Both the position numbers and the translations under genes were made by a program. From assembly GCF_003265705.1 (NCBI RefSeq), contig NW_020312817.1, positions 50,133,589-50,197,588 on the forward strand: DNA of 64,000 bases, in the 5' to 3' direction. Of this stretch, positions 1-11,374 are shown in pieces. Below the pieces are notes generated by a model. That model saw only the letters and a program-made list of their open reading frames with translations. It was not told where the DNA came from and made no database searches. This stretch comes from Callorhinus ursinus (lineage: Eukaryota > Chordata > Mammalia > Carnivora > Otariidae). The number at the start of each line of letters is the position of its first letter. The stretch's first letter is position 1.

Positions 1-3000
1 ATTTGTTCTTTGGGTGTTGAGTTTGATAAGTTCTTTATAGATTTTGGATACTAGCCTTTTATCTGATATGTCATTTGCAAATATCTTCTCCCATTCTGTC
101 GGTTGTCTTTTGGTTTTGTGGACTGTTTCTTTTGCTGTGCGAAAGCTTTTTATCTTGATGAAGTCCCCATAGTTCATTTTTGCCCTTACTTCCCTTGCCT
201 TTTGGCCATGTTTCTAGGAAGAAGTTGCTGCAGTTGAGGTCGAAGAGGTTGCTGTCTGTGTTCTCCTTTAGGATTTGGATGGACTCCTGTCTCACATTTA
301 GGTCTTTCAACCATTTGGAGTCTATTTTTGTGTGTGGTGTAAGGAAATGGTCCAGTTTCATTCTTCTGTATGTGGCTGTCCAATGTTCCCAACACCATTT
401 GTTGAAAAGACTGTCTTTTTTCCACTGGACATTCTTTCCTGCTTTGTCAAAGATTAGTTGACCATAGAGTTGAGGGCCCATTTCTGGGCTCTCTATTCTG
501 TTCCATTGATCTATGTGTCTGTTTTTGTGCCAGTACCATACTGTCTTGATGATGATAGCTTTGTAATAGAGCTGGAGGTCCGGAATTGTGTTGCCACCAG
601 CTTTGCTTTTCTTTTTCAACATTCCCCTGGCTATTCGGGGTCTTTTCTGGTTCCATACAAATTTTAGGATTATTTGTTCCATTTCTTTGAAAAAAGTGGA
701 TGGTGTTTTGATGGGGATTGCATTGAATGTGTAGATTGCTCTAGGTAGCATTGACATCTTCACAATATTTGTTCTTCCAATCCATGAGCATGGAACGTTT
801 TTCCATTTCTTTGTGTCTTCCTCAATTTCTTTCATGAGTATTCTATAGTTTTCTGAGTACAGATCCTTTGTCTCTTTGGTTAGATTTATTCCTAGGTATC
901 TTATGGTTTTGGGTGCAATTGTAAATGGGATCGACTCCTTAATTTCTCTTTCTTCTGTCCTGTTGGTGTATAGGAATGCCACTGATTTCTGTGCATTGAT
1001 TTTATATCCTGCCACTTTACTGAATTCCTGTATGAGTTCTAGCAGTTTTGGGGTGGAGTCTTTTGGGTTTTCCACATAAAGTATCATATCAACTGCAAAC
1101 ATGAGAATTTGACTTCTTTGTCGATTTGGATGCCTTTTATTTCTTTTTTGTTGTCTGATTGCTGTGGCTAGGACTTCCAATACTATGTTGAATAGCAGTG
1201 GTGATAGTGGACATCCCTGCCACGTTCCTGACCTTAGGGGAAAAGCTCTCAGTTTTTCCTCATTGAGAATGATATTCGCTGTAGGTTTTTCATAGATGGC
1301 TTTTATGATATTGAGTTATGTACCCTCTATCCCTATACTCTGAAGAGTTTTTTTTTTTTAAGCTTTTATTTATTTATTTGACATAGCAAGAGAGAGCACA
1401 AGCAGGAAGAGCAGCAGAGGGTGAAGCAGGCTCCCTGCTGAGCAAGGAGCCCAATGCGGGACTCGATCCCAGGACTCTGGGATCATGACCTGAACAGAAG
1501 ACAGACACTTAACTGACTGAGCCACCCAGGCGTCCCATACTCTGAAGAGTTTTGATCAAGAAAGGATGCTGTACTTTGTCAAATGCTTTTTCTGCATCTA
1601 TTGAGAGGATCCTATGATTCTTGTTCTTTCTTTTGTTAATGTATTGTATCACATTGATTGATTTGCGGATGTTGAACCAACCTTGCAGCCCAGGGATAAA
1701 TCCCACTTGGTGGTGGTGAATAATCCTTTTAATGTACTGTTGGATCCTATTGGCTAGTATTTTGGTGAGAATTTTTGCATCCATGTTCATCAAGGATATT
1801 GGTCTGTAATTCTCCTTTTTCATGGGGTGTTTGTCTGGTTTTGGGATCAAGGTAATTGTGGCCTCATGAAATGAGTTTGGAAGTTTTCCTTCCATTTCTA
1901 TTTTTTGGAACAGTTTCAGAAGAATAGGTATTAATTCTTTAAATGTTTGGCAGAATTCCCCTGGGAAGCCATCTGGCCCTGGGCTTTTGTTTCTTGGGAG
2001 ATTTTTGATGACTGCTTCAATTTCCTTCGTGGTTATAGGTCTGTTCATGTTTTCTATTTCTTCCTGGTTCAGTTTTGGTAGTTGATACATCTCTAGGACT
2101 GCATCCATTTCTTCCAGGTTATCTAATTTGCTGGCATATAGTTGCTCATAATATGTTCTTATAATTGTTTGTATTTCTTCGGTGTTGGTTGTGATCTCTC
2201 CTCTTTCATTCACGATTTTGTTCATTTGGGTCATTTCTCTTTTCTTTTTGATAAGTCTGGCCAGGGGTTTATCAATCTTGTTAATTCTTTCGAAGAACCA
2301 GCTCCTAGTTTCGTTGATCTGTTCTACTGTTCTTTTGGTTTCTATTTCATTGATTTCTGCTCTGATCTTTATTATAATTTCTCTTCTCCTGCTGGGTTTA
2401 GGCTTCATTTGCTGTTTTTTCTCTAGCTCCTTTAGGTGTAGGGTTAGGTTGTGTATTTGAGACTTTTCTTGTTTCTTGAGAAAGGCTTGTATTGCTATAT
2501 CCTTTCCTCTTAGGACTGCCTTTGCTGCATCCCAAAGATTTTGAGCAGTTGTGTTTTCATTTTCATTGGTTTCCATGAATTTTTTAAAATTGTTCTTTAA
2601 TTTCCTGGTTGACCCATTCATTCTTTAGTAGGATGCTCTTTAGCCTCCATGTATTTGAGTTCTTTCCAACTTTCCTCTTGTGATTGAGTTCTAATTTCAA
2701 AGCGTTGTGGTCTGAAAATATGCAGGGAATGATCCCAATCTTTTGGTACCAGTTGATACCTGATTTGTGACCTAGGATGTGATCTATTCTGGAGAATGCT
2801 CCATGGGCACTAGAGAAGAATGTGTATTCCATTGCTTTGGGATGCAATGTTCTGAATATGTCTGACACATTTGGTCCAGTGTGTCATTTAAAGTCTTTAT
2901 TTCCTTGTTGATCTTTTGCTTAGATGATCTGTCCATTTCAATGAGGGGGGTGTTAAAGTCCCCCACTATTATTGTATTGTTGTCAAAGTGTTTCTCTGCT

Positions 3001-3389
3001 TTTGTTTTTAATTGGCTTATATAATTGGCTACTCCCATGTTAGGGGCATAAATATTTACAATTGTTAGATCTTCTCTTTGGATAGACCCTTTAAGTAGGA
3101 TATAGTGTCCTTCCTCATCTCTTATTACAGTCTTTTGTTTAAAATCTAATTTGTCTGATATAAGGATTGCCACCCCAGCTTTCTTTTGGTGTCCATTAGC
3201 ATGGTAAATGGTTTTCCACCCCCTCACTTTAAATCTGGGGGTGTCTTTGGGTCTAAAATGAGTCTCTTGCAGACACCGTATTGATGGGTCTTGTTTTTTA
3301 ATCCAATGTGATAGCCTGTGTCTTTTGATTGGGGCATTTAGCCCATTTACATTCAGGGTAACTATTGAAAGATATGAATTTACTGCCAT
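1..3389 (-). pseudogene. L1 ORF2 (endonuclease / reverse transcriptase), broken
   Basis: ORF2 starts at the ATG at 3389. The endonuclease shows LNVNGLNAPIKRHRL, CLQETHFRP, NIYAPN and VGDFNTPL; after a frameshift near 2870 it continues with SRIDHILGHKSG and SDHNALKLEL. A second frameshift near 2610 leads into the RT domain (2621-1537), with [27 protein letters not shown] and [20 protein letters not shown] interrupts it at 1352-1536. RT continues at 1334-73 and contains FAVDMILY where the family has an FADD catalytic motif: one catalytic aspartate is replaced by valine. A further frameshift gives a stop at 73-71, and the C-terminal region runs off the window. Confidence 0.93.
1352..1536 (-). 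mobile_element. SINEC inserted in L1 ORF2
   Basis: A full-length tRNA-derived SINE in reverse orientation. It is flanked by a 17-bp target duplication ATACTCTGAAGAGTTTT at 1335-1351 and 1537-1553. It postdates the L1. Confidence 0.95.
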
Positions 3390-3470
3390 TGTATTGCCTA
3401 TCAGGTGACTGTTACTGTATATTGTCTGTATTCCCTTCTGGTCTATGTTGCTTTTATGCTCTCTCTTTGC

Positions 3471-4360
3471 TTAGAGGACCCCTTTCAATATTTCTTGTAG
3501 GGCTGGTTTCGTGTTTGCAAATTCCCTTAGTTTTTGTTTGTCCTGGAAGCTTTTTATGTCTCCTTCTATCAGTGACAGCCTAGCTGGATATAGTATTCTT
3601 GGCTGCATATTTTTCTCGTTTAGTGCTCTGAAGATATCATGTCAGTCCTTTCTGGTTTGCCAGGTCTCTGTGGATAGGTCTGTTGCCAATCTAATGTTTC
3701 TACCATTGTAGGTTACAGATCTCTTCTCCTGAGCTGCTTTCAGGATTTTCTCTTTGTCTCTGAGACTCATAAGTTTACTAGTAGATGTCGGGGTGTTGAC
3801 CTATTTTTATTGATTTTGAAAGGGGTTCTATGTGCCTCCTGGATTTTGATGCCTCTTTCCTTCCCCAAATTAGGGAAGTTCTCTGCTATAATTTGCTCCA
3901 ATATACCTTCTGCCCCCCTCTCTCTTCTTCCTCTGGGATCCCAATTATTCTAATGTTGTTTCGTCTTATCGTATCGCTTATCTCTCGAAGTCTGCCCTCG
4001 TGATCCAGTAGTTGTTTACCTCTCTTTTTCTCAGCTTCTTGATTTTCCATCATTTGGTCTTCTATATCACTGATTCTCTCTTCTGCCTCATTTATCCTAG
4101 CAGTTAGTGCCCTCATTTTTGATTGCACCTCATTAATAGCCTTTTTGATTTCGACTTGGTTAGATTTTAGTTCTTTTATTTCTCCAGAAAGTGTTTCTCT
4201 AATAACTTCCATGCTTTTTTCAAGCCCAGCTAGTATCTTTAAAATCATGATTCTGAACTCTAGGTCCGACACCGTACTAATATCCATATTGAGAAGGTCC
4301 CTGGCAGACAGTACTACCTCTTGTTCTTTTTGTTGAGGTGATTTTTTTCTGTCTTGTCAT
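3471..4360 (-). pseudogene. L1 ORF1 (RNA-binding protein), frameshifted
   Basis: The start ATG is at 4360-4358 and the natural stop (TAA after GGGGTCCTC) is at 3473-3471. The coiled-coil part (FRIMILKILAGLEKSMEVI, then EIKELKSNQVEIKKAINEV) and the start of the RRM (NNIRIIGIPEEEE) are readable at 4287-3886. There is a frameshift in an A7 run shortly after the start (about 4343) and another in a G6 run near 3918, after which the reading frame ends early at 3886. Beyond that the RRM and C-terminal domain can be followed in other frames down to the end (QDKQKLREFANTKPALQEIL). ORF1p would coat L1 RNA; this copy cannot make it. Confidence 0.9.
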
Positions 4361-4589
4361 TTTGTCCAGAGGAGAATAGATGAATGAGAGAACAAAATGC
4401 TAACAGGTTAACAATGTCCCCAGAAGATATACTCTAAACAAATCAGAAAAGACCTGAAGCTGGAGGAAAAGAAAGGGAAAGAAAGAAAAAAGAAAGAGGA
4501 AAAAAGAAAAAAGAAAAAGATAAAAACAAAAACAGAACAAAACAAAACAAAATAGAATATGATCAAATATGATCAGGGTGGTGCATAGA

Positions 4590-5100
4590 TAAGTGACACA
4601 CACTAGATTTTGGGTGTATTTTGGTGTGTTAGAAGAAAGTGCCTCCCAAAATTTTAAAGAACGAAAAACTTATATATGTACAAAAATAAGGGTTGATATG
4701 ATGAAGGGATGGAATATGACTGTAAAGATGAAAATTATAAAAAAATTTATAAAAGGAATCGATAAGTTGTTTGAAAAAAGAAAGAAGAGGATTTAAAAAA
4801 AAGAGAAAAAAAAAGGGAGAGAATGTGATCAGGCAGGAGACTAGAACAAAGCCATACACTAGAGATTTAGGGTATATTTTGATCTGTTAGAAGAAACTGT
4901 ATCTCAAAATTTTAAAGAGAGAACAACTTATATATATATATGCCAAAAATAAGGGTAACTACTATGAAGGGATAGAATATGACTCTAAAAATGAAAAATA
5001 AAAATGTTTTTTTAAAAAATGGATTGATAAGATGTTGGTTGAAAAAGGGAAAAAGAAACATAAAAAAAAAACAGCTAAAAAAATATTAACTTTGAAAAAC
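4590..5100 (-). repeat. Tandem duplication between the L1 5' UTR and ORF1 (period about 263 bp)
   Basis: Two diverged copies lie side by side, about 4594-4855 and 4856-5100. Paired landmarks are GAAGGGATGGAATATGAC (from 4703) and GAAGGGATAGAATATGAC (from 4966), and TTAGAAGAAAGTG against TTAGAAGAAACTG. The segment is A/T-rich and non-coding. Confidence 0.8.
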
Positions 5101-5129
5101 TAATGAATCATGGTAAAAAGGCCATGAAT

Positions 5130-6174
5130 TCTATGTGCAGTATTACCCTAGTGCTGGAGTTCTCCCGTTCTCCTTGATCGGTAAACTTGGTCTTGGCTTG
5201 CTGGCTGTTCCTGCTGATCTTCTGGGGGAGGGGCCTGTTGCGGTGGTTCCCAAATGTCTTTGCTGGAGGTGGAATCGCCCCGCCCTTGTCAGTCCCGGCT
5301 AAGCAGTCTGCTCGGGTTTGCTCTCAGGAGCTTTTGTTCCCTGCAGGCTTTCCGTACAGCTTTGGAGGACGAGAGTGAAAACAGCGGCCTCCCAATCTCC
5401 GCCCCAGAGGAGCCGAGAACTCGGGGCCCCGCTCCTCAGTGTGTCCCCAGAGAAAAGGAGTCACTCCTGTCTCCCCGGTCTCCGGCCGCACTCTGTGCTC
5501 ACCCGGCCTGTGTCTGAGCGTTTCTATCTCTGGCGCCCGACCCCGTGTGGAGTCTCCATACCCAGCAGATCCCTGCGGTGCGCTCCCACGCCTCTCCTCC
5601 CAGGGGAGGAAGGGGAGTCTCCCCGGCTCTGCCGCTTGTTGGGTCCCTGCTGGAGGAGCAGTGGCCCAACTGGGCCGCGGATCACAGTTTACAGCAACCC
5701 TGAGCTGAGAGCCCGCGCCTCGGCTCCGTCTCTGCAGCCGGCTTCCCCGCTCCGACACCCGGGAGCTCTGCCGCACTCAGGCACCCCCGGTCTTTCTGTG
5801 ACCCTGACGGTCCTGAGACCACACTGTCCCGTGAGGGTTCCACCCCCCACTTAGCCACTGGAGCGACGTCCCTCAGCGGAGCCGACTTCTAAAAGGTCCG
5901 ATTTTGGGCTCCGCGGCTCTATCACTTGCCAGAAGCGGCCGACGGAGGCTCCCTCCCCCGCCGTCTATCCTCCCGAATATCGCCTCGGATTCACTTCTCC
6001 GCACGTCCTACCTTCCAGAAAGTGGTCGCTTTTCTGTTCAGAGAGTTGTTGCTATTCTTTTCTTCCATCTCCTATTGAGTTCGTAGGTGTTCAGAATGGT
6101 TTGATCCCTACCCAGCTGAATTCCTGGGACCAGATGAAATCCAGGTCTCCTACTCCTCCGCCATCTTGCTCTCT
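5130..6174 (-). promoter_or_regulatory. L1 5' UTR / internal promoter region, GC- and CpG-rich
   Basis: This is the untranslated leader of the young L1, where the internal RNA polymerase II promoter of L1 elements lies. It is by far the most CpG-rich stretch of the window, especially 5240-6000. The first bases (GATGGCGG context) resemble the YY1-type start motif seen in other mammalian L1s; that reading is inference. Long open frames on both strands in this block are products of the GC bias, not genes. Confidence 0.75.
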
Positions 6175-6242
6175 TTCTTTTTTTTTTTAAGATTTTATTT
6201 ATTTATTTGACAGAGAGAGACAGCGAGAGAGGGAACACAAGG
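6175..6242 (-). mobile_element. SINEC 3' fragment next to the L1 5' end
   Basis: Only the poly-T tail complement, the AAATAAATAAAATCTT unit and part of the CT-rich region are present. The fragment stops at about 6242, where ordinary sequence begins. The rest may have been lost when the L1 inserted. Confidence 0.75.
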
Positions 6243-8039
6243 CGGCTGCAGTGGAAGATCCCGGCTCCTGGGAATCAGGGCGTAGCACTACCTCTGTCTC
6301 TGGTCGTGCTCGCAGGAACCTGGGCCCAGCCTCTTTAGTGAGAGGAGCTGAAGTCACACAGCAAGGGGTGCCGAGACAGAGATGGAGAAGAATCCTGGGA
6401 GAAGGACTAGGGCCCACAATGCCATCAGCCTGCTTTGGCCCCAACCCACCGTCTCCACTGAAAGGGAAGGAGGCAGCCCGGGACAGGGAGTGGGATTTTA
6501 ACACGGGCTAGACTGAGAAGTGATGCAGCCCCCACCCCACTGGCCAGGCCCCAGTCACATGGCCCTAATACGCCTGAAGGGAGGCTGAGAATGTGTGTGT
6601 CCGGGAAGAGGAAATGGGATTGGTGAGTTTCCCAGACCTGCCACGCCTGGGACCCTGCCTCTTGTCCCCAAGTGCTCAGAGATTCCAGATTTTTATAGCA
6701 GCCTCAGGCCTGACCCTTTTGTCCCTAAGCCTCTGATACAGAGGCAAAGTGGTGTGTGCCCCACTGTGCACCTTGTCCAGCTAGGTCATCACTGGCACCG
6801 GGTCTCCTGACCCAGAGGCTGAGTCCCAGGATCCAGTGAGTCCCCTGGACCCAGGAAGCCCAGGCAGCCTTTCAGTCTGGGTCTTGTGACATACTCCCAT
6901 CCTGGCAGTATGCCCGCTCATAGCTTATCCCTTGTGAAGGGTCAGTCAGGTCACAAACCAGGCCCGAATCTGCCAACTGGCATTGCCACAGGGACATTTC
7001 CCCTAAATGGGGACTTTGATCAAATGAAATGTTTAACAAAACGTTCATGTTTTGTTACCCAAGACCATGGGCCTAAACTATGCCTCGCTCCATTGGGTCT
7101 CTTTTCTCCCTAGCCTCGGATGACCCACGGCCCCTTCTGCCAGGCATTCTACCTCCTCCACGCCTGCAGCCTTTGCACCTTCCCTGCGTGCTCCTCAGAA
7201 GACTGGACCATCTAAATCTCCTGTTACACTGTGCCCCCAACTTCCACCCCCAGTTTTAAATCAAGCTCCTGGTACCTCCCAGCTCCAGCTTCTAGTTAAT
7301 GGCAGGGGCTCAGGCCCAGCCTCTCCGAGAAGTAGAGGAAGAGGAGGTTCCCACCAGCTGTCCTCGGCCTACCAGGCCGCCCCTCAGGAGGAATTCCCAA
7401 GTGGGCATCAGCTGGTGCTAGAGATGGGGGAGGCCCACAGTGGTCCCAATGCTTTGAGAGTTTTCTTAAGTGACAATTAATTGGTATTGCTAATCCCACA
7501 TAGACGTGGTCCATGCCCTCCAGGGGCTAACAGGCCAGAGGGGGCTGAGAAACCAAGGAGGCAGCAAGGGGTGATATATTGTCGTAAGTGTGGAGATGGT
7601 GGGAGTACTGGACAAAGAACATCAAAAGAGCACCCCGCTGACTAGTGGACGGCTTCCCATGAGCCTCTGGCCCCACCTCAGGCAGAGGAAGTCAGTGGAC
7701 CCCACTGCTCCCTATTGCCTGATCCACAGAGGGTGCTCTAACAGCCAGGGACAGAGGCCAGGCCTGTCCTGGATGCTACTCCTTTGCTCATATCCTCCAG
7801 ACCAAATCCACACTCTTGATCAGTGGAGTTTGAAGCAGTGCTTCCCTGCAGAATTCAGGAAAGGGGCCCAAGGCCAGACAAGTGAACGTGTTTGTGTTGG
7901 TGAATTGGAGGGAGGGTATTTAGGTCAAGATAGTGGGCTAAGGATAACGGGAAGTTAAACCAGAGCTTCAGACCATGCACCAGGTATGAGAGATAAGAGG
8001 TAAGATCTGAGACCGAAATGTGGTAATTCCAAAGGAGGT

Positions 8040-8262
8040 GACCAAGACAGTTTAGGGGGTTACCAGGGGTGTTGGGGGGGAGGAGAAATGGAGAGTGATG
8101 GCTGCAGGTTTTCTTTTGGGGCAATGGAAATGTTTCAAGTCCTGATATAGGTGGTGGTTTCACAACATTGTGAATGTACTAAATGCCACCGAAGGGTACA
8201 CTTTAAAACTGTTAACTTTATATTATATGAAATTCACCGGTAAAAAGTTTTTAGAGATAAAA
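8040..8262 (+). mobile_element. Old L1 3' end fragment
   Basis: The text resembles the 3' untranslated end of old mammalian L1s: a GGTTACCAGGGGT block, then GTACACTTTAAAACTGTTAA and GAAATTCACC near the end. It is diverged and there is no clear target duplication. Confidence 0.6.
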
Positions 8263-9084
8263 AAGGAAGAGCTCAGATGGCTCTAAAACCCAAAGGGAGG
8301 ATACAAAAGGTTGGAGACAGCAGAGGTGGTGAGAAATTGTTATGGGAGTTACAGCTGGCCATGAGTCTGCCCCAGCCAAGCAAAGCATGGGCGAGGTGCC
8401 ACCTGCAACCCCAAGGCCACTGATAGAGAAGTCTTGAGGACACCTACGTACACTTCTGTGGAGCAAGAGCTGATGGTTGACGCTTTCCTGGGAATCTGAG
8501 TCACAGTCAGTGCCTGTGGGCCCGGAACTCTGGCAGAGGTGGGATGTTGTTGGCTTTGTGTGTGTGTTTGAGACAAGGGGGTGGAATTGGAAGAGAAAGT
8601 GCTTTTCCTGAACTGGGCTTGGGGAATGCAGACAGGCGAGGTGGTGGCTTGCAGGGAATGGCAAAGTGCAGCTCTGTGACTTGTGCAAGGACCCCTTTGG
8701 GCAAGTGTAGGGGACTGATAGTTTTCCAGAAAGTAGGAAGGAGGGAGGGTGTGGTCCAAGATAATTTTAGAGGTCAGTGACTTGGACCCAGCTGTAAAAA
8801 ACCCTAGAATACTGACTCCAAACTTCCTTTTTACCTTTCTTCCGCTAATAAGTAATTTGTTCAATTTCAAAGATGAGGTTTTATTCTGAACTTGGTAAAA
8901 TTTTAAGAACACCCAGTTTCCTTTTATGTAACAGTGTGCTGGTTAAACTAGGGTAGGCTTGTTTTGGTTTTGCCTGCGGGCACATGCCTCTTCCGTCTGG
9001 CACACGTGTGTGCGCGTGTAAGTGGGTACCTGCAGGAAGGTCTATGCTCCCTCGCTCTGCCGTGCCTCCTCTTCTTCCTCCTCC

Positions 9085-9560
9085 TCACATTTTTAATATT
9101 GTGATAACATATACATTACATAAAATTGACCATATTAACAAATTTTAAATGTATAGTTCAGTAGCATTAACTACATTCAAAATGTTGTGCAACTATCATC
9201 ACTATCTATTTCCCGAACTTTTTCAATACCCCAAAGAGAAACACTGTACCCGTGAAGCAATAATCCCTCCTCACCCCCTCCTCCCAGCCTCCGGCAGCCA
9301 CTATTCCACCTTTTTAGGAATCTGCCTACTCTAGGTATCTCGTTTAAGTGGAGTCATACAGTATTTGTCCTCTGTGTGTGGCTTATTTCACTTACCAACG
9401 TTTTTTAAGTTTCATCCATATTGTAGAATATATCAGAATTTCATTACCTTTGGAAGGCTGAGTAATATGATATATTACACACGCACACATTTGGTTCATC
9501 CATTTATCTCTTGATGGACATTACGGCTGTTTCCACCTTTTGGGCAGAGTTAAATTTTTT
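9085..9560 (-). mobile_element. Old L1 3' region, antisense
   Basis: The stretch from TTGTGATAACATATACATTA through GTGCAACTATCATCACTATC to CATTTATCTCTTGATGGACA is the complement of an old L1 3' region. It is highly diverged and shows no intact reading frame. Confidence 0.65.
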
Positions 9561-9850
9561 TAAAAACCATTCAGAAAAAAAAAAACAAAACATTTAAGAT
9601 ACAGTGGGAACATAGTGAATTTTTAATGGGGTGACATTATTAGGGAGGTTAACGAATAAATTTTCCATGTATCATAAACCAGGTGGTTACCTTCTGAACA
9701 AAATCAGTGTGAAAATGCTCAGCTCTATATCCTGGGGATAACCTAGTTTAGATTTTGCTAAATATGAGTCTTATTATACGAAGTTTATTTTAGGAACAAC
9801 TATGCAGGAAATATGGACCAGGTGGCAGACCGGGGTTCTAAAGCTAGTGG

Positions 9851-10045
9851 TTGGGGTGCCTGAGTGGCTCAGTCAGTTAAGCGCCTGCCTTAGGCTCAGG
9901 TCATGATCCCAGAGTCCTGGGATAGAGCCTTGCATTGGGCTCCCTGCTCAGCGGGGAGTCTGCTTCTCCCTCTCCCTCTGCCACACCCCCTGCCTGTGCT
10001 CTCCGGGCTCTGTCAAATAAATAAATAAAATCTTAATAAAAAAAA
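9851..10045 (+). mobile_element. SINEC full-length
   Basis: Forward SINE with head, CT-rich middle and AAATAAATAAAATCTT tail. Target duplication TAAAGCTAGYGG flanks it at 9839-9850 and 10046-10057. Confidence 0.93.
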
Positions 10046-11021
10046 TAAAGCTAGCGGCTGAGTGGGAAAGACAGCATCTACTTTGAGCATTAGAGGAAAT
10101 TAAACAGGGGCACTGCCCCTGCGGGCCAAGCCACCTAGAGCTACGGCTAGAGAAAGCTCATAGGGGAGAGCAGGACCTAAAGGTTCCTCTCTGCAGCCAA
10201 CATCTCCCCTCTGGGGGCATTTTCACTCCCTGGGGCGTGAACCAGAGGAGAGGGGCACCAGCTGTTTGACGCAGATGCCCAATGAGGTAGAGAAGTGCCC
10301 GAGGGAAAAAGTGAGCACCCTCACGGCATGTGGGTCTAGGGAACAGGAGGGCAGAGCGCCCTAAGAGGAGGCTGGGACAGAGCCCAGATCCTACCCAAGC
10401 CTGGGAGGGGTCAGGGGAGTGAGGTTAGGCAGGACAGTGGGTGCCAGCAGAGCTCTCTCCGTGGGGCATTCTGAGAAGTGGGAGGGGAGGAGGAGTGGGG
10501 TCTGTCCTCTGTTGGGTGCGACATGGGGGAGGGGCCCTTTCCCCCAACCACTGAAGGCATGGAGTCTGGATCCTTGATGATGTTGGATAACCTGGGGAAT
10601 CTTTGAACTTGAGCTCCAGTTGGATATGAGGGACTCCAGAGTGGGCATGGGAAGCTGAACTGTGGCCGACGCCTGCCTGGTGAGGGGAGGATGGTAAACA
10701 GGACAAAGCCGCTGGGGGCTGGGTGCTGCCCACCACACAGATTCCTATCTGGGAGGTCACCCTGTCTCTCCAGCTGCTCGCCTACACAGCATGCCCTTCG
10801 TTTTCTTTCTCATCGCATACTTTCAAACTGCTACCTTGTTTTCCTTTCAAATGATTTAAAGTGTATTTTGTCCTTACTGTTGACAGTATGTAGTTTGTCT
10901 ATTGAATTGTTTTAGCTTAATTGATCTGCTCTTAGGCTTCCTGACCATTTTTATTTTCCCCCTTCTAAAATGTTATATGTATACTACCTTAATTTATAAA
11001 CTCCTGGCTTCTAACAAAACT

Positions 11022-11082
11022 GAGATCGTGACCTGAGTTGAAATGAAGAACTGGATGCTTAACTGAGACACCCAGGCGCCCC
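11022..11082 (-). mobile_element. SINEC 5'-part fragment
   Basis: Only the tRNA-related head survives, reading GGGGCGCCTGGGTGTCTCAG on the minus strand. The CT-rich region and tail are missing. Confidence 0.75.
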
Positions 11083-11374
11083 TATGGTGTCTTTTAATAC
11101 AGAATTTTTACATTTCATTAATTGAATTTATCAATCTTTTTCTTTATGGTTTGTGCTTTGTTCCTTTGACATTTTTTCTTAAGTTTAGAGACACTTTCCT
11201 ATATTTACTTCTAAATTTTTTGTTTTGCCCTTCACATTTCTTTAGTTTTTTTTATTTCTCTCAAAATTATGTATGTGCCGTTTTCAAGAGTCAGAGTTCT
11301 ATAGATTTGTGATGTGTAAGAGCAGCTCTACACTTCCCTGTGCACACTCAACTTCCGTATCTTTAAAATGCTTT

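Larger units (their letters stand above)
1..6174 (-). mobile_element. Young carnivoran L1, near full length at the 5' side, 3' end cut by the window
   Basis: The element reads from 6174 down to the window start. Its 5' terminus (GCAAGATGGCGGAGGAGTAGG on the minus strand, about 6165-6145) matches the start of carnivore L1. In order come a GC-rich 5' UTR (about 6174-5150), an A/T-rich segment with an internal tandem duplication (about 5100-4590), ORF1 (4360-3471), an 81-nt spacer, and ORF2 (3389 to beyond the window start). It is inactive: ORF1 and ORF2 carry several frameshifts, the RT catalytic motif is altered, and a SINE sits inside ORF2. It lies downstream of ALMS1 in the same orientation and abuts a truncated SINE at its 5' end. 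Confidence 0.95.

Noticed and set aside
5318..5854. 178-codon open frame on the plus strand
   Set aside because: It lies in the CpG-rich leader of a minus-strand L1. The composition is proline, arginine and serine driven and no family is recognisable.
8349..8912. 187-codon open frame on the minus strand
   Set aside because: No recognisable domain and no splice or promoter context. It overlaps another open frame in a different phase and looks like chance in GC-rich intergenic DNA.
9851..9960. tRNA-like sequences at SINE heads, as possible tRNA genes
   Set aside because: The heads are tRNA-derived but belong to full SINEs with tails and target duplications. None is a free-standing tRNA gene.
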